A DNA stretch of 50,289 bases from an uncultured Bdellovibrionales bacterium (GTDB lineage: Bacteria > Bdellovibrionota > Bdellovibrionia > Bdellovibrionales > UBA1609). The position numbers were made by a program, and so were the translations under genes. Positions 20,489 through 30,959 of the stretch are shown here, in pieces. Each line of letters opens with the position of its first letter. Within the stretch, counting starts at the first letter, position 1. The stretch lies in NCBI GenBank assembly GCA_938001965.1, contig CALLBC010000201.1:1-50289 (forward strand), written 5' to 3'. The notes beneath the pieces were generated by a model. It worked only from the letters and a program-made list of their open reading frames with translations. It had not been told where the DNA came from and searched no databases.

Positions 20489-22640
20489 CACTTATGAAGT
20501 AACGATCCGTTATTGCAAGTTGTGTAAAAACTTTACTTGAAGTTGTTGGTATCAGTGAAATAGATGTTACGCTTTCTGGGACATTATACATTATAAAACC
20601 GCCACCGGCTCTGCCAATTTTCTTAGGTAGCACTCGACCTCTTTTATCAAAATACACAATGTCTTGGTTTGACCAGCCCTCAAGTTCACGCCCAGGAAAA
20701 ACTTCAAAACCATCGCCCTTAACAAAGCCAACAATAACACCCTTTGTACTATCTTTATTTAGTCGCAAGCTTTTTACTATTTTATCTACCCACGGAGTTT
20801 TAATGACTGGCACCACGTGGTGGTTTTCTTTTCTATTTATTAACTGCCTCGTTAATGCGTAACCATTGCCAGGATCAGACTCAAGTATTGCCAGACCTCT
20901 TTCTCCAGGCCAACGCTCTAAGTTTCTTTGGCCTGAATATATTTCATAAATTTTTTCTGATCCATGTAATTTAACTGAGGTACTCACTTCACGTTGCTCA
21001 ACCATGTCCACACTCTGCAAGGTAATGTGCTTAAGCGGCGATTGTTTAATTTCAACATAAGAGACATGCTCACTGTCAGCAACTGTAAGCTCAATTGGAA
21101 GCTCTTTCCCGTTAACAGTGGCTCTTATTGCTTGTAAACCTGGTAAAACTTTTACAAAGGCAAACAAACCGTCGCCTTTTGTTTCCTGTAACTGATTATC
21201 AATTAAATGTGCTTTATTAAAGTATAATGGCCCAACAGCAAGGTCTCCTGCCAACTCAACTTTGGCACCGGCTATCGGCACACCGTTTTGGTCAACTACT
21301 CTTCCCCAAACTACTGCGTAACCATCATGGCTTTCTTTGTAATCACTAATTAAAGCATCAACTAATGAGTTTTTATACATTCTTATCTTTTGATTGGTAT
21401 TACCAAAGCCAATTGCCAGGCTTCCCCAGTGATTTTTTGCCTCAAGTCGCATTAGCATATTAGAATCTTCCGTAAACATATCACTTGTAATTTTATTTTT
21501 GTCGTCTAACTCAAGCTTACTCATTAGGCCATCAATTTCTATACTTACTTTTTCTTTACCTTTTAAATCAACATCTACAATATTTCCAATTGTGCTCGAA
21601 CCTGAGATAGCCCTAACATTAAACCCTTCTTGATGCGGTTTCATTTTCACTTCGCGCTCAATTACGATGTCATTAGAATTTATTTGTGAAAAATTTAAAG
21701 AGGCAAGATCTAACTCTGCATAGCCCCTAACTTTATTGTTTTCATCTGTTAACTCCGCCACAATATATCCATAAAGTTCTTTTACATTAATCTCAAAATA
21801 ACCTTCTTGGATATTTACATAGCCTTCATCTAAAATTAAATTCTCTTCAATTCGCGCAACTCTAATCTGGTCTGTCATGCCCGTAAAAGCTAGGCCTTCA
21901 GTCATGACAATGTTACCTTTGATTAAATAGCTTTTTTCCTTTTTTTCTTTAACCTCTACAGACTCTTGAGATCTAGTGCTCCTAACTATATTTGGACTAG
22001 CTTGCGGAAGGTGCTTAGCAACATAAATCTTTTTATTATACCCCTGATGAACCTTATCTTTTTCTTTCTCAATAATTCTATCTAAATCACTTTCAAGTGC
22101 CGACTTCTGTTCAGCCCAACTTGCCTGTAGTAAATTGTTGGCTACACTTACTCTCTCAGGGTGGGCGTCATTTGGATTTATTTCCATTTTTTCAACGATA
22201 ACTTCTTCTGGAGCAATTATTTGTCTCTCTAATGCTTTCTCTTTATTTTGCTGCTTGATTATATCTGATGCAGCAATCGTTAAAGCCTTTAAGCGCTGCG
22301 CATTCTTTGTATACTTTATTAAATGCAAGTTCTGGAGCACCCATAAATTTTTGTTTTCACCCCAAAGCAAAGGGCTGTCTTCAAGATTTTCAAACTTTCT
22401 ATTTATAAATGAAGCCGTCCAAGTATTTTGCGAATCTTCTAGGGCTGCAAAGGCTGGAGAGTTTGTATTTAAATTAATTGTTAAAGTTGCTTTGGATAAG
22501 TAGATAACCTCTGGCTCAATATGACTTGATATAAAAGTTATTAACATTAAAGAAATCGTTATGCTCAATAGGCATAAACTTTTTTTAGTAAAATAGCTTT
22601 TTAAATTTCTTATCTGCATATCCCTTCCTAGAATATTCAT
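20460..22640 (-). CDS. large hypothetical protein with N-terminal TM helix and carboxypeptidase-regulatory-like segment
   Basis: Hydrophobic N-terminus; AVVWGRVVDQNGVPIAGAKVELAGDLAVG...; no family recognised with confidence. Confidence 0.7.
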   Translation of the reverse strand: MNILGRDMQIRNLKSYFTKKSLCLLSITISLMLITFISSHIEPEVIYLSKATLTINLNTNSPAFAALEDSQNTWTASFINRKFENLEDSPLLWGENKNLWVLQNLHLIKYTKNAQRLKALTIAASDIIKQQNKEKALERQIIAPEEVIVEKMEINPNDAHPERVSVANNLLQASWAEQKSALESDLDRIIEKEKDKVHQGYNKKIYVAKHLPQASPNIVRSTRSQESVEVKEKKEKSYLIKGNIVMTEGLAFTGMTDQIRVARIEENLILDEGYVNIQEGYFEINVKELYGYIVAELTDENNKVRGYAELDLASLNFSQINSNDIVIEREVKMKPHQEGFNVRAISGSSTIGNIVDVDLKGKEKVSIEIDGLMSKLELDDKNKITSDMFTEDSNMLMRLEAKNHWGSLAIGFGNTNQKIRMYKNSLVDALISDYKESHDGYAVVWGRVVDQNGVPIAGAKVELAGDLAVGPLYFNKAHLIDNQLQETKGDGLFAFVKVLPGLQAIRATVNGKELPIELTVADSEHVSYVEIKQSPLKHITLQSVDMVEQREVSTSVKLHGSEKIYEIYSGQRNLERWPGERGLAILESDPGNGYALTRQLINRKENHHVVPVIKTPWVDKIVKSLRLNKDSTKGVIVGFVKGDGFEVFPGRELEGWSNQDIVYFDKRGRVLPKKIGRAGGGFIMYNVPESVTSISLIPTTSSKVFTQLAITDRYFISVMSADFSKD

Positions 22641-22659
22641 AACTATACGACTATTCTAG

Positions 22660-23106
22660 TTAAAATACCCTAAAGTCGTCAATTGCATTGCCACCGTTAA
22701 GACTTTTGGATAGCTGAAACTGAATACTCTTGGATAAGTGGTTAGCTATGTTCACATCCTTACCAATACTAACAAATTCACCTTGTACTCTTTGGGTGTT
22801 AATAACCTCAATAAAAACTGAGTATGGACGACGATCTCCCAACACCTCAACCACCGCTATATATCTAACCCTGCTGTTTGAGGCTGGAACAAACTTTCCA
22901 CCTTTGTACAAAAATGGCTTAGAGGTAAACTTTCTATTAGACTTATTTACTTTTGGCTTCCCTAAAGGCATAGATTTAGCAACAGCAGCTTGAACAACTG
23001 CCACAGGCTTTTCTACATTATCAATTCTTACTTCATTTGTTGCACAAGATGAAAGCAGAAAAAACACTATTAAAATAAAACTATTTATTCGCAAACTTCT
23101 CTCCAT
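22660..23106 (-). CDS. hypothetical lipoprotein
   Basis: Lipobox FFLLSSC; overlaps the downstream end of the transaldolase-like gene. Confidence 0.7.
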   Translation of the reverse strand: MERSLRINSFILIVFFLLSSCATNEVRIDNVEKPVAVVQAAVAKSMPLGKPKVNKSNRKFTSKPFLYKGGKFVPASNSRVRYIAVVEVLGDRRPYSVFIEVINTQRVQGEFVSIGKDVNIANHLSKSIQFQLSKSLNGGNAIDDFRVF

Positions 23107-23728
23107 CTTTCATAAATTGAGCAATACCTTTGTCTGTTAGTGGGTGAGTAGTCAAACCAGACAACACCTTATAAGGGACAGTTACAACATCAGCTCCAAT
23201 TAAAGCTGACTCTAATATATGAACAGGGTGACGAATACTAGCAACAAGAACTTGGGTAGCCATATCGTAATTTTGATAAATCTGCATAGTCTGACTAATC
23301 AAATCCATGCCGTCGTGACTAATGTCATCAAGCCTGCCCACAAATGGAGAACAAAGTGTCGCCCCGGCCTTACCAACCATTAATGCTTGAAGAGGTGAAA
23401 ACACTAAAGTGACATTAGTTTTTATTCCATCAGCTGCCAACCTTCTTACTGCAACAAGTCCGTCCTCACACATTGGAATCTTAACAACAACATTGTCTTT
23501 AATTTTTGCAAGCTCATGACCTTCTTTTACCATTCCGTCTGTGTCCATGCTTAATACCTCAGCAGACACATAGCCATCAACCTCATTGCATATATCTTTA
23601 ATTACCTCATGGTGGGGCCTCCCACTTCTGGCAATTAGTGTTGGGTTTGTGGTTACACCATCAACCCAGCCTCTTTCATTGGCTGCTTTAATTTCATCAA
23701 TATTTGCGGAATCAATATAAAATTGCAT
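23081..23728 (-). CDS. transaldolase / fructose-6-phosphate aldolase family
   Basis: MQFYIDSANIDEIKAANERGWVDGVTTNPTLIARSGR; VVVKIPMCEDGLVAVRRL. Confidence 0.93.
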   Translation of the reverse strand: MQFYIDSANIDEIKAANERGWVDGVTTNPTLIARSGRPHHEVIKDICNEVDGYVSAEVLSMDTDGMVKEGHELAKIKDNVVVKIPMCEDGLVAVRRLAADGIKTNVTLVFSPLQALMVGKAGATLCSPFVGRLDDISHDGMDLISQTMQIYQNYDMATQVLVASIRHPVHILESALIGADVVTVPYKVLSGLTTHPLTDKGIAQFMKDGEKFANK

Positions 23729-23866
23729 TTATACCCCTATCTTAATAGTTAAATAGTTTTACTAAATATATGCGGGATTCTCGTCAAACTAAAGTCTTTT
23801 ATTTGTTAACTTTGAGATTTACTGATCTAACTGCTCAGGCCTGTTGATAGCCGTTAAACTTTTTTG

Positions 23867-24532
23867 CTAACCGGCAATAACATGTTCTATATTGTATTGT
23901 CCTGCTGATTGACTAGAAAGCCACAGTGCACATTTAATAGCACCACTAGCAAATACATCACGATTTAGCGCCTGGTGCTCCAGTGAAATTGTTTCTTCTT
24001 CTGACATCGCCCAAATTTTATGTACACCATATATTCCCCCGCCCCTAACTGATAGAACTTCTGGCACCTCTTTATTAACAGCTTTTTTTAATGTTTCCTG
24101 TAAAAAGATTCCAGTCCCACTTGGACTATCCACTTTGTGACGATGGTGGAACTCCTCAATTTGAAAATCAAAGTCTTTTGCTATTTCTGAATATGACTTA
24201 AGAAGTTTATTTACAAAAGCAACACCAAGGCTCATGTTTGGAGCCCATAAAACTGGAATATCAGAACTTGCTGTTTTTAGTTTTTCAAATTGCTTATCAG
24301 TAAGCCCCGTTGTTCCGCTCACAAATGGCACCTTGTTGGCAATTGACCAATCTAAAATTTTATCAAAATATTCTGGCGAACTAAAATCAATAATCACAGA
24401 CTTTGAGCTTGCGGAAAGTTCCTCTAAATCACTCTTACGACTTAATTCAATAACTGGTAAATTTTTACTACTTAAAATCTTTACTAATGATTGACCCATG
24501 CGACCACTGGCCCCGGTAATTATAAAACTCAT
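23867..24532 (-). CDS. dapB: 4-hydroxy-tetrahydrodipicolinate reductase
   Basis: ITGASGRMGQSL; EEFHHRHKVDSPSGTG. Confidence 0.95.
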   Translation of the reverse strand: MSFIITGASGRMGQSLVKILSSKNLPVIELSRKSDLEELSASSKSVIIDFSSPEYFDKILDWSIANKVPFVSGTTGLTDKQFEKLKTASSDIPVLWAPNMSLGVAFVNKLLKSYSEIAKDFDFQIEEFHHRHKVDSPSGTGIFLQETLKKAVNKEVPEVLSVRGGGIYGVHKIWAMSEEETISLEHQALNRDVFASGAIKCALWLSSQSAGQYNIEHVIAG

Positions 24533-25407
24533 ATTAGCCCCAAGTTATCTAAAGTCTTTTCCATTTGATGGCTATTCTCTTTGCTCATTTCCACAAGAGG
24601 CAACCTTACTTTGCTTGTTTTTATAATACCCATTTTTTGTAGCGCCCATTTAACTGGAATTGGGTTAGGTTCAATATATAAATACTTTAATAAGTTTTTA
24701 TATTTAGAGAACTCGACCAAGCAAGAATCATCGCCCTGCATGGCCTTTTCAACCAATGAGGAAATTTCACTTGGAATTAAGTGGGAAACCACTGAGATCA
24801 CTCCATGGCCACCCAATAAGCATAAATCCAAACAAGTATCATCATCACCACTTAAAATTAACCAATCACGGTCAACCTTAGACTTTATGCTTTTCATTAA
24901 CTTCATATCACCGGAGGCCTCTTTTGTACCTACGATGTTTTTAATTACACTAAGAGCAGCTGTTGTCTCGTCATTCATAGATACTATAGTTCTTCCCGGA
25001 ACATTATACATTACAATTGGCAAATCAACATTTTGGGCCACCTCAGTAAAATGTGCCTCTATACCTTGTTGAGGCGGCTTATTATAATATGGAACCACAA
25101 CTAATGCAGCATCCACGCCAAGACCCTTGCCCCACAAAGTCATTTCTACAGTTTTTCTTGTTGAATTACTTCCTGTGCCTAAAATAATTTTAGCTTCATT
25201 ATTAAATTTTTTGACACAGTCTACTAAGCTTGAAATTTCATCTTTGTTTAAGTTAGGGCTCTCTGCAGTTGTTCCGTTCACAACAAATTGCTTTAACCCT
25301 CTTTGCCACTGATGATCTAGCAAGGATTCAAATGAATTAAGATCAACAGATCCATCATTTTTAAATGGGGTTACTAAAGCAGTGGTTACTCCTTTATTTA
25401 TTAACAT
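24529..25407 (-). CDS. dapA: 4-hydroxy-tetrahydrodipicolinate synthase
   Basis: GVTTALVTPFKNDGSVD; VVNGTTAESPNL; MYNVPGRT; start MLINKGV at 25407 preferred. Confidence 0.95.
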   Translation of the reverse strand: MLINKGVTTALVTPFKNDGSVDLNSFESLLDHQWQRGLKQFVVNGTTAESPNLNKDEISSLVDCVKKFNNEAKIILGTGSNSTRKTVEMTLWGKGLGVDAALVVVPYYNKPPQQGIEAHFTEVAQNVDLPIVMYNVPGRTIVSMNDETTAALSVIKNIVGTKEASGDMKLMKSIKSKVDRDWLILSGDDDTCLDLCLLGGHGVISVVSHLIPSEISSLVEKAMQGDDSCLVEFSKYKNLLKYLYIEPNPIPVKWALQKMGIIKTSKVRLPLVEMSKENSHQMEKTLDNLGLI

Positions 25408-25570
25408 TTTTCTTCTTTCCATTTTTAAGTTTCTTTTGCTCTAATGCCTTTTTACTTTTAATGTCTGATGGTTCAAATATAATCCACGGTTTTTCAGGGG
25501 GAATAACATCATTTTTAACACCACAAGCACAGGCACCTAGACACACAATAGCTAATAATATTTTTTTCAT
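25394..25570 (-). CDS. small lipoprotein, LptM/YifL-like
   Basis: 58-aa ORF not in the track: MKKILLAIVCLGACACGVKNDVIPPEKPWIIFEPSDIKSKKALEQKKLKNGKKKNVNK; lipobox then CG-x-K-x(2)-x-x-PP as in LptM-type lipoproteins; overlaps the dapA start by 14 bp. Confidence 0.7.
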   Translation of the reverse strand: MKKILLAIVCLGACACGVKNDVIPPEKPWIIFEPSDIKSKKALEQKKLKNGKKKNVNK

Positions 25571-25582
25571 AATTTTTTATAC

Positions 25583-26353
25583 CTAATCATCAATAACTTT
25601 ACTAGATATTTTTTTATTACATAAGAAGGGGTAGGCCTCTAATAGCGATCTTTTGTTTTTTATCTTCTCTAGTGACTTACATTTATTTTTATACACTACA
25701 GCTTTGTTTACTGCTCGTGAGCACCACAAATCAACCTCAGGAAGTTTTGGTGCATCAATTTTTAAAAGATTACAATAGTTTTTGAATTGTTCAGCACTTT
25801 CCTTTCCTGAGCGACAGGCAACAAACCTAAAAATTTTACTCCTTAAACTTTCATCCGCCCTGTAGTCCATGCTGTCGCAGTGAAGGCCAGCTTTTCCTTC
25901 GCAAAGGTTAGTATAGTGCTCAACAGCAGCTAGATCACCATACTTGGCATTAAGCTTTTTTATTTTACTTAGCTCTGTCTTTGCTTTTGAGCATTGCTTT
26001 TCAATTAGGAGAAACCATGCTTTTGTAAAAATAATTTTTAAATTCTCTGGCTCTAACTCTTCAGCTTTTTCAATTTTAGAAATATAGTTTTTATCACTAG
26101 AGTAAAATAGTGTTTTCGACTGTTGAAAGTATTTTTGACTTTTTTCAGACATAAAAATATTTGATAAATTATTCAGCTCTTTTTCTATCTCTTGATTTTT
26201 AGGTTTACTGTTTTTTGCGGAGAGGCCATTAATTAAAAGCTCATAGGCCTTACCGCGACTCCCCTCCAACATAAGCTCTCTAGCAGAAGCCTTAATATCT
26301 GTACTGCTAGCTGATGAAAATAAGTAAATTATAGTTAGTAGAAGGACTCTCAT
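25583..26353 (-). CDS. hypothetical secreted protein, TPR-like
   Basis: Signal peptide, helical repeats (KAEELEPENLKIIFTKAWFLLIEKQCSKAKTELSKI). Confidence 0.6.
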   Translation of the reverse strand: MRVLLLTIIYLFSSASSTDIKASARELMLEGSRGKAYELLINGLSAKNSKPKNQEIEKELNNLSNIFMSEKSQKYFQQSKTLFYSSDKNYISKIEKAEELEPENLKIIFTKAWFLLIEKQCSKAKTELSKIKKLNAKYGDLAAVEHYTNLCEGKAGLHCDSMDYRADESLRSKIFRFVACRSGKESAEQFKNYCNLLKIDAPKLPEVDLWCSRAVNKAVVYKNKCKSLEKIKNKRSLLEAYPFLCNKKISSKVIDD

Positions 26354-26544
26354 ATAATAATTTCTATATTAATTATGATTAAATTCAAGCCCTTCTCAGT
26401 ACGCCCTTTCTTGGCCTGTAAGTTAATTTAAGACACCACATCGAATTCATGGCCCTTTCACTAAAACACTGTGAATTGATTTTGCCCTAATTCCACCCAG
26501 ATGTTATTGGATTAGCCTGTTACTTAGAGATACGGGGGATCTAA

Positions 26545-28163
26545 ATGATTAATAAAACTTTTTCTTTACTATTAGTGAGTTTTTTACTCAGCACTACTGC
26601 TAACGCCAAAAGCTATAGCAGTGGGGACGTATGAATAGCCTTGAAAACATAAAATTTGCCTTTGAGCTTGGTTATGCCCCTTCTGAGTGGAAAAACACTC
26701 ATGCAGGCTGGGACCTTGATGCGGAGGTTTTAAAAGCCAAAACTCACGTAAGCAATAAAAACTACAAGTCTGTTTATGATTATCACAAAATTCTTGCTTC
26801 ATTTTTTAGAAGCACTATGGTTACCATGTAAGTGTTGGCCTTTTAACAACCCTTGCCTCAACACTGCCTTTTACAGTTAAAGCTGCAGAGAATGAGAATC
26901 ATTATTTTGTCTGAGTATACAACTGATGTTCCTTTAACTGATCGTTCATTTGCTTCTATATTACTTACTAAACGAAAAGCATCAAATGCCTTAACTGTAC
27001 CTAAGGGGCCCCTGGAAATTACATTTAGAAAAAAGGGAACAAAAGAATTAAAAACTATGCAACTAATTTGGGAACATACTCCTGAAAAAATACAGCATAG
27101 TCCTGAAGCCACAGTACCTTCACCGGCATTGTTAGCGACCATGCCAATTTCAAACAATAAACCTATTATTAGAAAAAATATGGTTTTACCTGTTTGGAAA
27201 ACACTTACTAAGGACAGTGAGGGCGGTGAAGAAGCTTCTCAATATAAAAATAATGAAAATGTTCACCAAATTGGCGGCAAGGTTAGCTTTATCCCTGAAC
27301 TTGGTAAAGTTATCTGGAAAGCTGAAGAGTCTAATCCTTTTAGTGCCTATATTTATAAAAATAAAAATGGAAAGTTAATTGGTTATGTCAGGGTTTCACA
27401 CTACAGCCACAGTGATGCCGAGTTCAAAGCATTTAAAGCTATTATTGAGCAGTTTAAAGATATTACTGACGGTTTAGTTATTGACCAGATTAACAATCCC
27501 GGTGGCAGTGTATTTTACTTATATGCCCTTGCCTCTGTTCTAACTGATAAGCCTTTAATTGCCCCTAAACATAGAATTAAAATAAAGCAAGAAACTGTCA
27601 GTGAATCCATTTCTTTATTAAAACAAATGGAAGCCGTTAAAGACAACGATAGTGCTCGTAAAGTTCTTGGCGAAACATGGGACGGCTACCCAGTGAATTA
27701 TCAAGTTGCTGAGTTCACAAAACAGTACTGTAACTTTATTATTCCTCAGTGGAACCAGGGCAAGTCTCTTTCTGACCCTGTATATTTGTATGCGGCAGAT
27801 AAAATTATGCCAGATGCAGGCACAAACTATACAAAGCCGATCTTGTTATTAACTAACAGCTTAGATTTTTCTGGTGGAGATTTCTTCCCAGCAATCTTGC
27901 AAGATAACAAGCGTGTAACAATTCTTGGAACTCGTACGGCCGGAGCCGGTGGTTATGTTGAAGAGTTTACTTTTCCAAATAGAATCGGAATTAGCAGCAT
28001 GAGCATGACTGGCTCAATAGCATTACGTGTTAACCAAAAGCCTATTGAGAACCTTGGTGTAACTCCAGATATTATCTACCCAATAACTGCCCATGATTTA
28101 GAAAATAACTACAAAAATTATGTTAAAAAAATTCAAACTGAAATCAACAACCTCATTAAGTAG
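26545..28163 (+). pseudogene. S41-family (CPAF / long deltaproteobacterial Prc-like) protease with frameshifted N-terminal half
   Basis: Consecutive coding pieces in three frames: MINKTFSLLLVSFLLSTTANAKSYSSGDV* (26545), NSLENIKFAFELGYAPSEWKNTHAGWDL... (26631), HYGYHVSVGLLTTLASTLPFTVKAAENENHYFV* (26813-26914), then the main ORF 26853-28163 with LDFSGGDFFPAILQDNKRVTILGTRTAGAGGYV. Confidence 0.75.
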
Positions 28164-28210
28164 CTTCTATTTAGGCCAAGGGTATGCTTGGCCTAAATTA
28201 ATTCTTAAAA

Positions 28211-28546
28211 TTATCTACTCGAAGAATAAGATACACACCTTTGATCAGCATATTTATCTTTTTGTTTTTTAATATCTATAACTCTACTATTTTTTAGTTT
28301 AATAACTATAGTCTCACAAACAAATACGCCATTAACTTCAGCATCATAATAATAGTACTGGTGCTCTATACTTTCATCATCACTTTTCTTTTTATGATAA
28401 GGTTTGGTCCCACCAACTACTGATTTTAACTCGCCTTGAGTCATCCCCCTCTTTAAGTTTTTTTTCTGCTTATATGTTAGGTTGTTAAAATTTAGAGTTG
28501 AACAACCAAATAAAAACATAGTACTTATTAAAAATATGAACTTCAT
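28211..28546 (-). CDS. small lipoprotein, SmpA/BamE-like fold possible
   Basis: Lipobox MFLFGC; LKRGMTQGELKSVVGGTKPY then YYYYDAEVNGVFV. Confidence 0.6.
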   Translation of the reverse strand: MKFIFLISTMFLFGCSTLNFNNLTYKQKKNLKRGMTQGELKSVVGGTKPYHKKKSDDESIEHQYYYYDAEVNGVFVCETIVIKLKNSRVIDIKKQKDKYADQRCVSYSSSR

Positions 28547-28564
28547 GACAATACTCCTTTAAAA

Positions 28565-30904
28565 CTAATCATAACTATTAATTATTACTTTTCTTGGCTT
28601 ACTTCCTTGAGGTGGGCCAACAACACCCTCTGACTCAAAGCACTCCATCATTCTTGCAGCACGAGGATACCCTAATTTAAACTTACGCTGAAGAAGTGAG
28701 GCACTTACCGTTTTTTGACCTGAGACCCATGCTAAAATCTCATCATAGCGCTCATCATAGTCATTGTCTGAACCGGCATTTCCAAGGTCAAACCCACCGC
28801 CAGAACCATCAAGGGCTTTCATTGCCAATTGATCATACTCTGGCTCTCCTTGAGAACGCCAATAATTTGTTACCTCATTAATTTCATCATCTGATAGCCA
28901 AGGACCATGATGTCTCGCAGGCTTTGATAATCCTGGAGCTAAAAATAACATATCACCTCGTGATAATAGCCTCTCGGCACCACTCTCATCTAAAATAATT
29001 CTTGAATCCATTTTACTTGCAACCTTAAAGCTTATTCTTCCAGGGATATTTGTTTTAATTAAACCTGTTACAACATCTTTTCTCGGTGACTGCATAGCTA
29101 ATACTAAATGGATCCCACAGGCACGAGCCATTTGCGCAAGCCTAACAACTGCTTGTTCAACATTTGATTTGTCCACTGCCATTAAATCTCCAAACTCCTC
29201 AACTACAATTACTATGTAAGGCTGTGGCTCATAATAGTAAGAGTCGAATGGCTCCCTCTCATTGAGCTCTTCATGGTACTCCTCATGTTCTGCGATTTGC
29301 TTGTCTGTTAAATGCTCAACCTTTTCATTAAAGGACTCTAATCCGCGCGCTCCAAACTTTGACATGGATCTATACCTTTTTTCCATTTCCTTTATCGCCC
29401 ACCTTAAGGCACTAATTGCTTTTTTAGCCTCTCTTATTGGTGGCATTAATAAGTGTGGGATTTCATTAAAAGTAGCCAAATCAACCTGCTTTGGATCTAC
29501 CAAAATAAGCTTTAATGTTTTCGGCGAATGCCTAAAAATCAACCCTGTTAAAAATGAAACTGTAAATACAGATTTACCAGAGCCTGTCGACCCCGCCACA
29601 AGTAAATGGGGCATTCTTCTTAAATCCACAATTTTATCTTTGCCGTCTGCTTGTTTTCCCATAGCGACTGGTAGCTTTATTTCTTCGTCCCAAAAATCAT
29701 CGGCAGCCAAAATATCTTTAAGGTATACTGTTTCCCTAACTGAATTACTTGTCTCAATACCGACAACATCTCTTCCTGGTATAGGTGCAATAATTCTTAC
29801 AGATTCTGAACTCAGTGCTAAAGATAGGTCATCAGCAAGCTCAGTAATTTTACTAATCTTTACATTAACATTTGGTTTAAACTCAAACATGGTCACAGCT
29901 GGGCCGGTCTTAGCCCCTTCAATTTTCCCTTTAACATTAAACTGCTCCATTTTATTAATTAGAAGCTCTGACTTCCTTCTAATTTCTTTCTGATCTGTTT
30001 TTTGCCTTACACTAGGAGGGTCATTAATTAAATTGAGTTGTGGTAACTCCCAGTTGGCAATTTTTCTATTTATTTTTTTATTTAAAAACACCCTTCTCTT
30101 TTGGGGCTTCTCTTTTTTAGGGCTTGGCACTTTATCTGGTCTTTTTTTAATTAAATTTATTAGTGACTCTCTAACTTCAGTGGGCTCTGGATCAATATTG
30201 TTTTCAATACGAAAAAATCGCCCTTCCCCAGCCGTTGCTGCTTGCCTGCTTACAATGAAAAAATCAAAAACTTTTACCGGTGCATTTATAATCTTTAACA
30301 AAGGTTTTTTTATGGAAAGACTGTGATAAAAGTGAAGCACCCACTCTAACGAGTGAATCGCCCTTAACACTAAGTTTTTTGGCATTACTAAGATTTCTTT
30401 TATGTTTTTCTCAGTAATAAATAGTATTAGACATAGCAGTATCGCCCATAAAAGAATTGAAACTCCTGCCACATTCAAGGCCGATAATAACGATTTTGTA
30501 ATCGCTATACCAGCAACTCCTCCCACCAATATCTCATTATTGAAAAAGCGCTTTTCTGGCCAGTAGAGTGCCATTAAGCTGGCTACAACCAATAACAAGA
30601 GGACTGACCAAACTATTTTCAGAATATTTGAGGACACCTCATCTTTAACAAAACTGTTATATCCTGACTTAATGGAAGCTCCCACAAAGGCCCAAGAACT
30701 TACTCCTAGCAATTGGTAAAACAAATCTGCAATAACAGCCCCTAAAAACCCACAATAATTGGCAATATGAGCTGATTTTACTAGGGAATTTACTGAAGGA
30801 TCCCCCGGCTTATAGCTTAACAATGCTAACCCGGTAAATATTCCAATAGACATCCATGCTATGCCAATGATATCACTTTTAAACTTCTTTAGAAAATTCT
30901 CCAT
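28565..30904 (-). CDS. ftsK: DNA translocase FtsK/SpoIIIE
   Basis: Multiple TM helices, PHLLVAGSTGSGKSVF Walker A, gamma domain at the C-terminus. Confidence 0.95.
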   Translation of the reverse strand: MENFLKKFKSDIIGIAWMSIGIFTGLALLSYKPGDPSVNSLVKSAHIANYCGFLGAVIADLFYQLLGVSSWAFVGASIKSGYNSFVKDEVSSNILKIVWSVLLLLVVASLMALYWPEKRFFNNEILVGGVAGIAITKSLLSALNVAGVSILLWAILLCLILFITEKNIKEILVMPKNLVLRAIHSLEWVLHFYHSLSIKKPLLKIINAPVKVFDFFIVSRQAATAGEGRFFRIENNIDPEPTEVRESLINLIKKRPDKVPSPKKEKPQKRRVFLNKKINRKIANWELPQLNLINDPPSVRQKTDQKEIRRKSELLINKMEQFNVKGKIEGAKTGPAVTMFEFKPNVNVKISKITELADDLSLALSSESVRIIAPIPGRDVVGIETSNSVRETVYLKDILAADDFWDEEIKLPVAMGKQADGKDKIVDLRRMPHLLVAGSTGSGKSVFTVSFLTGLIFRHSPKTLKLILVDPKQVDLATFNEIPHLLMPPIREAKKAISALRWAIKEMEKRYRSMSKFGARGLESFNEKVEHLTDKQIAEHEEYHEELNEREPFDSYYYEPQPYIVIVVEEFGDLMAVDKSNVEQAVVRLAQMARACGIHLVLAMQSPRKDVVTGLIKTNIPGRISFKVASKMDSRIILDESGAERLLSRGDMLFLAPGLSKPARHHGPWLSDDEINEVTNYWRSQGEPEYDQLAMKALDGSGGGFDLGNAGSDNDYDERYDEILAWVSGQKTVSASLLQRKFKLGYPRAARMMECFESEGVVGPPQGSKPRKVIINSYD

Positions 30905-30959
30905 ACGTATAGTTTAATTAACTCTGCCTAAAAGCGATATTGAGGAAAGTCTAGTTTTC

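Noticed and set aside
26631-26831. Treating the 66-aa ORF as an independent small protein
   Set aside because: Its sequence continues the N-terminal region of the S41/CPAF-like protease and is flanked by in-line fragments in other frames.
29262-29993. 243-aa plus-strand ORF
   Set aside because: Fully antisense to ftsK, which has unmistakable family motifs.
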